Source: Gigaspora rosea (lineage: Eukaryota; Glomeromycota; Glomeromycetes; Diversisporales; Gigasporaceae). From it: DNA of 64,000 bases. Below the pieces are notes generated by a model that was given only the letters and a program-made list of their open reading frames with translations, was not told the origin of the DNA and made no database searches. Within the stretch, counting starts at the first letter, position 1, and every line of letters starts with the position of its first letter. Positions 35,361-46,638 of this stretch are shown in pieces. The DNA is taken from NCBI GenBank assembly GCA_003550325.1, contig QKWP01000350.1, forward strand, positions 218,679-282,678. The letters are read 5' to 3'. Made by a program: the position numbers and the translations under genes.

Positions 35361-37955
35361 TTTAGTTATAATGGGTTTTGGACAAAGATCATCTTTTTTA
35401 CTTGGATTTTGTATATAATTTCTTATTTGTTCATATAAATACCATTGTCGTTCAGTACTAAGACCTGGTAATTTTCAATTAATTGATTAAAATCATTTTG
35501 TTGTTTAGTTTTTTCAATGTGAATTGTAGTTTTTTCTCCATAAAATGATGTACTAATTTTAACTTGTTCTTGAAATAAACTATTAAATTCAAAATAATGT
35601 TGTTTTAAAATATTTGGAATTGTTGTAAATTTTTGTTTTAGCTAATTTGTCCATTCATAAAAATGTACTACTTGATTTCCATTATTATCAAAAATTGTTT
35701 GTGCAATATTATATCTACCAGAGTTGAATTTTGAACTACTTTAACTAAATCTTCTAAATTATCTACTTCAGATTTTCATAGAAGTAATTTTATAAGACCA
35801 AAAAAACCATCTGGACTAAATTTAGTATGTCCTGCAACCATAAAACAATAAGTTATACTATCATGTTATCCTGATAAAACTCTCCAAGTTAAATATGCTA
35901 TCATTGCATTATTTTTGTTTTGTCCAGAACAATTATCTGCATGAATTACATGTCTCTTTTCTTCTAAACCATGTAATTCAAGATAATTATATACTAGAGA
36001 AATAACAGTATCTGCACCTTTACCAACTAATTCACTCTTTTTAATACCTAATAAATTATATTTATAATTTATATTAATTAATTTTAATATTATAATTTAA
36101 TATTAAAATTTTATATTTACTTCACATGGAAATACATCATCACATATTCCAAATAAATAAACTCTATATATAGATTTAAAATAAAGTTCACCCTAATTTT
36201 AAATAAATAATTTGATATAATAATAAAAATAAGAAATAATTTATACATCGCACGTGCGATGTTGTCACCTGCTTTAGATCATAAAATCAGGTGTAACGTA
36301 AAATCAAAACAATTAAAATAACCTGTTTATTCATAGAATAGTGTTAGAGTGAGTTATAGATTGTGTGTATGGGTGAGAGAGAGGTTTTTATAGTAAAATT
36401 TTGCAAGGAATTTTTTTGTTAGAATCCTAAGAGTAGTTTTATATACTAAATTTTAAGTTATAGACGATTTTTGACAAAATGAACGTTTGTTTTGAACTTT
36501 TTGATCATGTAACATTACACCTGATCTTGAAATTTGATTGGAAGAGCGACATATAAGGCGCATCGCATGGGGCAATGAATAAATTTACTCTAAAAATAAT
36601 TATAAATTTATAATATTAAACTTACTTCTTGTTGGGATGAATATGGTAATTGAATTTGTTGTGCATAATCTCAAGAAAGATGAATAGTAATATCTAAAGA
36701 ATAGGTTTTCCAGGACGTATTAAATTATTAATTCCAAATTTTTGAATATTATCATATGCTAATTTAATATAATATCTAAATAATTTAGATAAAAATTAAT
36801 ATTATTTAATAAAAAAATAAATAAATAAAATTATTTACTTATATTTTTCTCTTTCTTTATGTGCCTATTTAATATCTTTATGCCATTCTAATACTTTAGT
36901 TTCTTTTTCATCAACTATCCAGTAATTAGCATTAAATCACATATCTTTACATTTTAAACATAAATAACTTCGTGGTGTTAATTTTTTAATATAAGTTAAA
37001 AAATTTTTCCAAATTCTATCAAATGTTGTTATACTAATTTGATGTTAATTATTATTTTCAGTTGCTTCTATATATTGTATATGTAAAGATAAACTAGTAA
37101 TATCTGCTAGTAAATATATAATTGCATTAGTATTATCTCGAAAACTTCATCCTATTAAAATTATATTAATAAATAATGAATAATAAATAAATAATTTATT
37201 ACTTAAATAATAATAATACCTGGAGATGGTAAACCGTGTTGTTTTGCATAATTTGCTATAAAAGTAATAACATTTATTACTGTTTCAAATAATATTGCCT
37301 GATTACTTACTTTTCCTATTTTAGCATTTTGTCGTAAATTAATATCATGTTCTATAAAATGTTCTCATAAATTTTTCCATCTTTTTTCTCCAAGTCTATA
37401 AATTATTTTAAAAGCATTTAAACAAATTGGTTTTTCTTCAAAAATATATTCTGTAGAAAGTTTGGATTTTTTTAAATTTCGAAATACTTCAGGTCGTTTA
37501 GTAGCAGAAATAATACCTAATAAAAACATATCTTGAAAAGATTTAGAAAGATTTTTAAAATTTGAATGTCTTATAAAAATTGTTGAATAATCACACTGTG
37601 TTTGTAAACAATTTTTTTCACAACATCCTTTATCAAAAGATTTCTTAAATTCATTATTTTGCAATAAATCAATATCTTCTTCTAATTTTTGATTATTATT
37701 ATCTTGTTTTTCTAAAGTATCTTTTGTTTTATAATAAAATGCTTCAAATTTAATAAGTTCTTCTTTAGTCCAAATTTCATTATCCAAAAGATCATTTTCT
37801 GAATTTTCAAAATTTTCAAAATTATCTAATGAAGATAAATTATTATTTTCTTGAACTAAAAATTGAAATTGTAAATTTGAGAGATCTGTTTGTAATTGAG
37901 TATTTTCTTTATGAGTTTCTTCAAAAATAGATTTATTTAAAAAAAAACTAGACAT
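35361..37955 (-). pseudogene. DDE-like transposase gene, decayed
   Basis: The first exon starts at ATG 37955-37953 and encodes about 195 aa: an acidic, Asn-rich N-terminus, then KGCCEKNCLQ and FLLGIISATKRPEVFRN. Further conserved pieces on the same strand: HGLPSPG, then a GT-AG intron (about 37222-37152), RSFRDNTNAII, LTPRSYLCLKCKDM, VLEWHKDI, then GICDDVFPCE, HADNCSGQNKNN, VAGHTKFSPDGFFG, and a C-terminal QWYLYEQIRN-like piece. This order matches a transposase-like family I recall from Rhizophagus genomes. The Asp in HADN with GQNKNN looks like a catalytic-core segment. Several in-frame stops and at least one frameshift make it non-functional here. A MITE lies in an intron (36246-36573). The superfamily is unassigned. 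Confidence 0.7.
36246..36573. mobile_element. MITE in a transposase intron
   Basis: Outer CATCGCACGTGCGATGTTG and GCGCATCGCATGGGG are loosely inverted. Inner ATCAGGTGTAACG / TTACACCTGATCTTGAAA form clear inverted repeats. The core AGTAAAATTTTGCAAGGAAT is shared with 16583-17232. It lies between exon pieces encoding PYSSQQ and GELYFKSIYR, so it may be spliced out with the intron. Confidence 0.55.
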
Positions 37956-38389
37956 TTTTATAAAATTGAAATTTTAAATAAGATAAATTTATTTAATACT
38001 GTATCAAATAATAACATTGTATTTATATACAAAAATTATATTTATATCTATTATAATAAATCTATATAAATAAATTACATGCATAATAAGAATTAAAAAA
38101 TTATTGCATTATTACATAAAAAATATACCATTTCAAAAAAGCTAATTTTGAAACACGGATTAAAATAATGATGTTATATATTAGTGTTACAAATTTTGCT
38201 TTTTTGAAATAATATATTTCAAAATAATGCTCCAAGATATTATTACTAATTAAAAAAAAGTTAATGCAATTTTATATGCATGTCACCATTTTATACAATA
38301 ATATCTATTAATACATTTACCTAAAATGCGTTTTATTTTTTAACAATAGAAAAAAAACCATTGCTCATAATTTTTTTAAAACAAAAAAC

Positions 38390-40650
38390 TAATTTGGTAT
38401 GCACTCATAACCCGTGCTTAGCTGTCGTAACCAAACAATTAACTTGTTATGTCAATAAAGGTCATTTCCCAACATTTACTCTAATGACAGATAGAAGCAT
38501 TTGTACCAATTCACAGAAGTTAGAAAAGAATATTTTTACAGGTAGTTTTTGAACACAATCCATCTGAGAATAAATAGTAATATTTGAACCTGGAGTTAAA
38601 AAAATGCATTTTATAGGTAGTTTTTGAACCAAATCTGTATAAACTAAAAAGAAAATAATTACCTTACTAATTTGCCATATGCCCCTAACCCATGCATAGC
38701 TGTTGTAACCACCAATTAATGTGTTACGTCTGTAAAGATCATTCACCAACATTTACTCTAATGACAAGCATTAGAAGCATTTGAACCAATTTACAGAAGT
38801 TAGAAAAGAATATTGTTACAAGTAGTTTTTGAACACAATCTACCTGAATTTAGAAGACTTCAGTTACCAGATCCAATCCACCGGAAATTAAGAATAATAG
38901 TAATATTTAAACCAAATTTATCTGGATTTTAAAAAATAAATATCATAAGTAGTTTTTGAATCAAATCCACATAAACCAAAAAGAAAACAATTACTTTACT
39001 AATTTGCCAAACGCCCCTAATAGGACCCTGAACAATCTATAAATAGCTAACAATTTTAAAAAATTGTTACATATTTCTAAAAATAGAGAAGATCTGCAGA
39101 AAATAGTCAAAAATAAGTATTAATATTACTAAATACAGAAAAGATCTACAAAAAATTGTCAAAAATAAGCAAAAGCAAATTGCCACCTATCTATGTATAG
39201 TTCGGGGTCCTCCCCTAACCCGCGCATAGCTGTTGTAACCACCAATTAATGTATTACGTCCGTAAAGATCATTTACCAATATTTACTCTAATGACAAGTA
39301 TTAGAAGCATTTGAACCAATTTACAGAAGTTAGAAAAGAATATTGTTACAAATAGTTTTTGAACACAATCCACCTGAATTTAGGAGACTTCAGTTACCAG
39401 ATCCAATCCACCGGAAATTAAGAATAATAGTAATATTTGAACCAAATTTATTTGGATTTTAAAAAATAAATATTGTAAGTAGTTTTTGAATCAAATCCAC
39501 ATAAACCAAAAAGAAAACAATTACCTTACTAATTTGCCATGCACCTCTAACCCGCGCATAGCTGTCGTAACCAACCAATTTAACTTGTTATGTCCGTAAA
39601 GGTAATTCACCAATATTTACTCTTACAACAAATAATAGAATTATTTGAACAAATTTACAGAATTTAGAACAGAACTTTGTTACCGGAGTCTTTGAACACA
39701 ATCTACCTGAATTTAGAAGACTTCAGTTACCAGATCCAATCTACCGGAAATTAAGAATAATAGTAATCTTTGAACCAAATTTATCTGGATTTTAAAAAAA
39801 TAAATATCGTAAGTAGTTTTTGAATCAAATCCACATAAACCAAAAGAAAACAATTACTTTACTAATTTGCCATGCGCCCCTAACCTGCGCATAGCTGTCA
39901 TAACCAACCAATTTAACTTGTTACGTTCGTAAAGGTCATTCACCAATATTTACTCTTACAGAAATAATAGAAGCATTTGAACAATTCGCAGAATTTAAAA
40001 CATAACTTTGTTGCCGGAGTCTTTGAACATAATCACCTAAATTTAAAAGACTTTAGTCACTAGCTTGCCTGGATTATAAAAATGCATTTTGTAGGTAGTT
40101 TTTGAACCAAATCCATAAAAACTAAAAAGAAGATAATTACTAATTTACCATGCGCCCCTAACCTGCACATAGCTGTCGTAACCAACCAATTAGCTTGTTA
40201 CGTCCGTAAAGATCATTAACAAACATTTACGTCAACACTAGAAGCTTTTGAACCAATTCACCAGAATTTAGAAAAGAACTTCGTTTCTAGTAGTTTTTGA
40301 GCATAACCTATCTGAATTTAAAAGACTTAGTCATCAGACTCAATCCACCGGAAATTAAGGACAATAATAGTATTTGATCCAAATCTACCTGTATTTAAAA
40401 AACAACTTTGTTGCTGAGCCAAATCCACTAGAGTTAAAAAAAGACCTTTATTATTAGCAGTGTTTGAACCAAATCCACTGGAGTTAAAAAAACTCCTTAT
40501 TATTAGCAATTTTTAAACCAAATCCAATATTTTTTTAATTACCTTTACTATTCTGCCATGCGTCCCCGCACAAAACTGCTATAACAAGCCAATTATCTTG
40601 TACGTCCATAAAGGTCTATTCACAATACTTCTATGGTAAGCAGTATTAGG
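38390..40650. repeat. Right inverted array, about seven ~315-bp units
   Basis: The complement anchor CGCATAGCTGTCGTAACCAA appears near 38413, 38695, 39225, 39555, 39890, 40170 and 40575. Between anchors are AGTAGTTTTTGAACCAAAT and GATCCAATCCACCGGAAATT, complements of the left array. It is interrupted by a small MITE (39023-39210). Confidence 0.8.
39023..39210. mobile_element. Small MITE nested in right array
   Basis: TIRs GGACCCTGAACAATCTATAA and CTATGTATAGTTCGGGGTCC. The array sequence CCCCTAA occurs on both sides as a likely target duplication. Internal AAAAATAGAGAAGATCTGCA is repeated as ACTAAATACAGAAAAGATCT. Confidence 0.7.
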
Positions 40651-40989
40651 TTTAATTATATTAACAGCTCGAATTTAAAAAAGAAGGCCTTCATTATTAA
40701 TAGATTTAGAGCTTAAGTTAGTAAAAATAAAAAAAATTTTTTTTAATTTTTTTTATTAAAAAATTTCGCGTTTGTGTTAGTTTAAATTTTTAACCATTTA
40801 ATAAAGATCTACATTTCTAGAATATTCTATTTGATCTTTGAAGATCTGGGAATTTTTAAATTCTATTTTTAGATACTCTAACGTTTTCAGTTTTTTGCAT
40901 TTAACCGATCTTTTTATTATGTAATGTGCTCTTGTGATTTATAGTAAATTTGTTTATTGAATACATATCTATTTAAAAATAAAATAAAA

Positions 40990-41330
40990 AAAATTTTTTA
41001 AAAATATAAAAATGGGCCCTTTTAACTGAAGACACCCCATATAACAAAAACTGTACTGTAATTGTTTACAGGAATTTTCATCAAAGATATCTCTATGAGT
41101 TCTTGACCAAATTTGATAAAATTTTTTTATTTTAATTCTAAGAATCCATGATTTTAAATAAAAAAATTTTCATCGAATTTGGTCAAGAGCTCGTAGAAAT
41201 AATATTATTTAAGTTTTTAAAAGTTAAAATATTTAAGTGACAAAATCGAAGTAAGAAAGTATTGCAGATCTATCAGGAATGGTATTGCAGATCTATCAGA
41301 AATAGTATTTTTGCCCTACCCGGCTATTAA
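40990..41330. repeat. Right terminal block of the large transposon
   Basis: Inverted relative to the left terminal block: GAGATATCTTTGATG complement, one palindromic GTTCTTGACC...GGTCAAGAGC unit, then TGCAGATCTATCAGGAATGG and CAGAAATAGTATTTTTGCCC. It lacks five of the six left palindromic units, so the ends are unequal. Confidence 0.65.
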
Positions 41331-41439
41331 AACATAAAAAATTTTTTTAAAAAATTTTCAAAATATGACCGACAGGTTAAGAAAACCAAAACATTAAGTT
41401 TATATAGCCTATAATATAGACTAGATTATGATTGTTTAT

Positions 41440-41555
41440 AGTTAGTTATAGTTATAGTTAGGGTTAGAGTAAGAGTTAGTGTTTAAAGTAAAATTGTGAG
41501 AGGATCATTTTTTGTTAATAACTCAACAGGGTTATCCTAGTAAATTTTGAGATAT
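41440..41555. repeat. Outer direct repeat partner of 30035-30150
   Basis: TAGGGTTAGAGTAAGAGTTA, AAGTAAAATTGTGAGAG, then GTAAATTTTGAGATATTTG. The same module appears in changed form inside elements at 11.4, 16.9, 36.4 and 61.2 kb. Confidence 0.5.
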
Positions 41556-41649
41556 TTGAGAATTTTAGAAAGTGTTCTAATATAGGTGTTATATAATACG
41601 ATGTTATAAATATAATTATTCAATTTATTAATATATAAAATTATAAAAA

Positions 41650-42665
41650 AATTTCAGTGAATTTACACATCGGGACCCAAATTTGAAAATAATTATAAAG
41701 TGAGGGTCAACCTAAAAATATTTATTTATAAAGGCTAAATTTTTGAAAATTACAAATATAGGCCCAACTTAAGAATATTTATTTATAAAGGCCTAATATT
41801 ATAAATATTCGGACCCAATTTAAAAATATTTATTTATAAAGGTATAATTTTTGAAAATACAGTATTACAAATACGGGTTCGAGTAATTTTGCGCTGCATG
41901 AATTAGTACCAATATGACTTAAGCAGAATCTCAAGCCAATCATGATTTAACTTAACTCAAATTTTAGTTGTTGCTACACATTAACAAATGTAAATTCGTA
42001 ATCATATATTCAATATATGAGTATAAAATACAAACAATTATCTATTAGTAAATTTCTTTCATTTCGATTTTCTAACTCGTTTCATCTCATTTTTCTTTCA
42101 ATTTGCTTATAAAATCTTCTCATCTTTGATTGTAAATATTATCGTTATGTCAAACACATTTAAATTGGAATGACATTTCTAGAATGGAAAGAGTCTACTC
42201 ACCAGAAGATCAAAATACTTGTGGAAAATGTAGTGAAAAAGGCAATAATATACGAACTTGTAATCGAAAATGCAGGCCGAAAGAAAATTAATTTACAATC
42301 CTTAATGGAAAATTGCATTCATATAAACGCTGCCTTTATGCTATAAATCTAAAAAATTACATTGAAATGTTTCGCTAATTCAATGTAATGATCTTTTTTT
42401 AAAATGATTTGTATGATTATTATTCTTTCTACATATTCTTTATAAAAAATTTAATAAATAACATAAACACTTATTACGAATAAAAATTAATGCCTATATA
42501 TTATTTCTTTAACCACAATTTCATTTGAGACGAATGATCATTGCAATGTTATGACGAAACGATCCCGTGATTACATTAGGCCCGTATTTGTAATATTTTC
42601 AAAAATTAGGCGTTATAAATAAATATTTTTAAGTTTCAAAAGTTCCGATGTGTAAATTCCTCAAA
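41650..42665. mobile_element. MULE-derived non-autonomous element
   Basis: Tips TGAATTTACACATCGGGAC and TTCCGATGTGTAAATTCCT are inverted. Near the left end a ~60-bp unit (AAAATATTTATTTATAAAGG) is repeated three times; its complement is at the right end (TTATAAATAAATATTTTTAA). The middle holds a short zinc-knuckle frame (42184-42291). The target duplication is not resolved. Confidence 0.6.
42184..42291 (+). pseudogene. Zinc-knuckle remnant of a MULE transposase
   Basis: A 35-aa open frame containing CGKCSEKGNNIRTCNRKC. Mutator-like transposases end in a CX2CX4HX4C knuckle with the form CxxCxxxGHNxRTC. Here the three cysteines (residues 13, 16, 26) and NIRTC are kept, while the expected His is Asn (residue 21). 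No other transposase part is recognisable around it, so it is probably a leftover of the autonomous parent. Confidence 0.55.
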
Positions 42666-43943
42666 ATCTATTTAGATATTTATAGCATACAAAAGTTACT
42701 TAATTATAATACATAAATTTATAAATATATAACATCTACATAATTTTTTTATGAAATTATTTTTATATAAGTTTAAATAAATTTTATATAAATTCTATTA
42801 AATAATAGTATATAAAAATTAACCTACATAATTTTTATATAGTATTCTATATTAATAATTATGTAAGCTTGTAGGTATTTATAAAAAAAAAAGTACTCCT
42901 TTTATGTATACTAATCGGATTAATATGAACTTGCTATTCTTTAAAAGTATTTGTTTGTTGGGCGTATAAATTAAGTGCATATTATCGGTGATTTGTGCCC
43001 TGGTTCCGATACGTAATCATTGGATGCGCCTAGCTAATAATGCTAAATAATTTATAGTTATTTATTGAGAATATGTAGTATATAAACTGAGATGAGATAT
43101 GCTCCCGGAAATAGCAATTAAGCGTCGGTAATAAGTTAGTACTAAGTGGTGTCCAAAAATTTTGTAACCCGAGCCGATCCGACGACTCGGATTCAGACCT
43201 CGGATCGAACCTGCGGACATTAATACTAAGGTATGTAATATTATAACAAAATTACAATACAAGCATTACTTAGTACATCGGTTAGCAAGTTAGTAAAATT
43301 TGTTAAAATTCGGGCAAAATTATTTAGGTCGAATTGGCTCGGGTTACACAATGTGCTAAATTTTTTTGACATCACTAACCCACTAATGCGTCGTCATCGG
43401 TTGAGTTCGTGATGCGCAGCATCAGCCGGTAGTTTCTCCCGCACTACATATAGCAGACCGGCCCTTGATATGAAGCTTTAGGTTACATAAAAATTATGCT
43501 TATCATATCGAATTTCCAAATTAAGCAGTTAATTAAATTATTATGGTTTTATAAGCTTTTTCACGCAATTCGATCATTGTCTGTTTGAACAAGGTTCGTG
43601 GTCACTTCTCAGGATCTAACCGGCTTGGTCACGGCATATCCCAGTTTTCGATCTGTCGACTCTACGTCAACTTGAAAGAAGTCTAATATGTAGCCGGATA
43701 ATAATATATCCGTGGATAATTATATATCCGGAGATAACATACTTAAATATCTATTTAGTTATTCGTCTTGTGGTTGTGAAAGGTGTTGTTAGAGTAAAGG
43801 TGGAAAGGACCTCAACGATACTCCGGTCAAATAACATAGCCAAACGAGTGTAATTTTGAAAAAAGACTTCGCATATTAGCCAAACTTTGATAATATGTTC
43901 TACGTACGTCATTTCTCAATTATTAAATGAATTGCGTCATTTA
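42666..43943. other. Intergenic repeats, no gene
   Basis: 43060-43130 matches 23830-23920 with CpG retained here (GCTCCCGGAAATAGCAATTA). 43690-43740 has ATCCGGATAA-like motifs. About 43908-43925 (ACGTCATTTCTCAATT) is the complement of part of the SDR copy 1 upstream block. No coding region supported. Confidence 0.4.
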
Positions 43944-44091
43944 GAGTTTCAATCCGCCATCCGTTTATCCGTATCTAGTTATTCGGTAGTTATTCGGATA
44001 TCAATAATAAACGGATATCCGATAAATTCAGATCGGATGCTCAGACGTTATCTGATATTTATCCGAATAAATGCTTAACGGATTGAAACTC
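43944..44091. mobile_element. Small TA-flanked MITE with ATCCG motifs
   Basis: TIRs GAGTTTCAATCCG / CGGATTGAAACTC with TA outside (43942-43943, 44092-44093). Internal GGATATCCG-type motifs occur in both orientations. 148 bp. Confidence 0.75.
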
Positions 44092-44259
44092 TACATACCG
44101 ATTCATTTTTTAAGTCTTCATTGGTTATTTCTATTGTTATTCCGTTGAATATTTGTATTTATCCGGTAAACTCATATGATCATTCATGTAAACATGTTTA
44201 TTCAAATTAAATCTCAGCCGATAACTCCTTATGAATCATGATCACAAATTGCCGGATAA

Positions 44260-44376
44260 CACCATTATTGGACAAATTGGCGAATACAGTAATTTGACAA
44301 ATGATTGGCTACACGTGCCGCGGAGCGGCACGTGCTCATTTGCAACGTTACAGTATTCACCAATTCCCAATAATGT
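44260..44376. mobile_element. Palindromic hairpin element
   Basis: Left CATTATTGGACAAATTGG, AATACAGTA and right TACAGTATTCACCAATT, CCCAATAATG are inverted. The centre has GCACGTGCCGCGGAGCGGCACGTG-like symmetry (GTGCCGC / GCGGCAC), related to the hairpin at 6877-6933. Confidence 0.6.
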
Positions 44377-44503
44377 ATACATATCTATATAATGCCATAC
44401 CAATAATAATATTACTACAATAGGCAATTTAACTTCCCGCTATCTGCAATTCGTAGCGGTAGATCTAATTTTCAGATTCAGCTAGTCATGATTAGAGAAA
44501 CTT

Positions 44504-44511
44504 TATAAATA
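44504..44511 (+). promoter_or_regulatory. TATA box of SDR copy 3
   Basis: TATAAATA in GAGAAACTTTATAAATATG, 55 bp upstream of the start codon, conserved with copies 1 and 2. Confidence 0.65.
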
Positions 44512-44558
44512 TGTCTTCTTTGCGCTCCTTTTTGCTCAATTGATTTCTCAAACAAAAA

Positions 44559-45921
44559 ATGGCTTCAGTTGCTATTATCCAACCTGAAGAAAAGCATTTT
44601 ACTTTTGATAAAATTCCTGATCTGACTGGAAAAGTAATTAGAACATTAAATTAATTGAAGTTTAAAATGTCGCCATATTAATTTTTTTTTAAATTTTTAT
44701 CTATATATTAATTCTAGGTTGCAATCGTTACGGGAGGAAATGCTGGGATAGGTTATATTACTTATATAGAATTGGCCAGAAAAAATGCACATGTGTTCCT
44801 GTTAGGTCGTAGTATCGAGAAAGGGCAAGCTGCCGTGGAATCAATCAAATCCGAGACTAGAAATCATGATGTTGAATTTCTACATTTGAATTTAAATAGT
44901 TTGAAATCTGTTAAAGAATGCGCTGAAAATTTCTTGGCAAGAAATTTACCATTACACATTCTGTAAGCTCTATTATTATGCTTATTATACAATGGCTTAA
45001 AAGTTACAAAAATTTTATCATAACTGATTATTGTTTGGTTATTTTTATCAGAATTAATAATGCGGGTATCACAACAAAGTAAGTAATAATGGTTAAATTA
45101 TAATTTCTTTCCACTTGTGACTATAAGAACATTTGGAATAAATAAGTTATTATAATCAATAGAACATTTTCACTTACTGATGATGGAATTCAAGAGGAAT
45201 TTGGAGTAAATCATGTCGGACATTTTGTAAGTAAATAAATAGACGAACCAATAAATTATTAAACCACAATGATGATAAATAAAAAATTTATAACGACAAA
45301 AATTTTTTTTTATATTGCTAGCTTCTCACTAAATTATTATTGCCAAAAATTAAAGCCTCACAACCATCACGTATAGTAAATGTTAGCAGCCGTGCTCACC
45401 ATAGAGTTTCAGGAATTGAATTCGAAAAATTAAATGATCCAAATGCTCAGGAGCTGTTGCAACGTTATTCACAATCAAAACTTGCAAATGTTTTATTTAC
45501 TGACGAATTGAATAGACAATATCTCAAAGGAGAACAAGTATATGCTAACTCCCTTCATCCAGGTAATAATAAAAAAAATTTTAAAAAAATTAATTAAAAA
45601 ACAACTATATTAAATAACCAATATATACTATTGTTATTTTATTATCTATTAGGAATCATATATACTAAAATGTTTAAAAGAGACGATTTTTCTGTGGCAA
45701 ATAATTTACTATCTTCTTCTGTCTCATCTGAAGATGGCGCTATTACTACCTTATATTGTGCTACGAGTCCAGAAATTGAAGAGAAAAATTATCGTGGAAG
45801 ATATTTTATTCCATTCGGTATAGAAGGTGACAAATCTTCATACACTGAAGATGAAGATTTGGCTAAAAGACTTTGGGAATTTACCGAAAATTTGATAAAC
45901 GAAAAATTATCGCAAAAATAA
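44559..45921 (+). CDS. Short-chain dehydrogenase/reductase (retinol dehydrogenase-like), copy 3
   Basis: Six exons: 44559-44633, 44718-44962, 45052-45078, 45163-45226, 45322-45562, 45653-45921; GT-AG introns of 84-95 bp at the same positions as copies 1 and 2; predicted 306 aa. Motifs: TGGNAGIG (residues 30-37), NNAG (109-112), NVSS (Ser 159/160), YSQSK (Tyr186, Lys190). The N-terminus is 12 residues shorter than copy 2, lacking the duplicated VTxPKE stretch. After the last intron the sequence reads GIIYTKMFKR where copy 2 has GLVDTQMSRK, so a PG-x-x-x-T segment near the cofactor or substrate pocket has diverged. The open frame and intact splice sites support a working gene. Substrate unknown. 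Confidence 0.85.
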
Positions 45922-46638
45922 TTGGTTTGTTTATTAATTTATTACATAATTTTAATATCAATATTTGGGTTTATTTGATAAATAGGCGGTCTTTTCCGTT
46001 ATAAATGTAATAGTTAAATGAATTTCATGTAATTTATAATTAAATAGTGGATATTCAATAAATTAATATTTCTAAACTGAGCAAATATCTGTTATTATCA
46101 CATTGCAAACAGTAAATATATATATCTAATATTATACATGTAGTTATATCTTTATCTAAGCTATATAACCAAAAACTCTCTAAACAAAAGAATATGTAGC
46201 TAAGATTTGACTGTTTAACAAGAATTCTATTTTTTTGTCTTTTTTATATACTGTAAAGTTGTTCATTTCATTATGTATAACACATTAACCTGACATTTAA
46301 ATTAAATATAGTATAATTATTCAAATTTTTTACTTAATGCGCAATTAAAATACATATATAATATGTAATTTGTATAAAAATTTAGAAAAATTTTAATACT
46401 CACCGGAGATAAATTTCATGACATAAGTTATAGATTTCAAATGATCAAAGAATTTCGTAATGCGCAGGTAACCAATCAAAAACGTTTAAACGGACGAACT
46501 CTGAATTAGATAGATAGTAGAGATTCGCACCATCATTATACCGAAAGACTATTTGGGATTTGCAATTTTATTATCCCCAACCCTTCCTTATAATATAGAT
46601 GACATGAATTCAACTTATTTCAACCGACTATAAAAAAA
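45922..46638. other. 3' flank of SDR copy 3 and spacer
   Basis: 45922-46080 keeps the copy 1/2 3'-flank features (ATAATTTTAATATCAATATT, TTCAATAAATTAATA). The rest, up to the 4CL-like pseudogene, shows nothing recognisable. Confidence 0.45.

Larger units (their letters stand above)
30500..41330. mobile_element. ~11-kb DNA transposon with inverted tandem arrays
   Basis: Layout: terminal block left (30500-31830), direct array of ~315-bp units (31900-35200), decayed DDE-like transposase gene on the minus strand (35361-37955), the same units inverted (38390-40650), terminal block right (40990-41330). The tips share GGGCAAAAATACTATTCCTG / CAGAAATAGTATTTTTGCCC, and TGCAGATCTATCAGGAATGG on both sides; similarity may run ~100 bp further out. 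At least three MITEs are inserted in it. The superfamily is not identified. The symmetry around the gene argues for one element, not a chance cluster. Confidence 0.7.
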
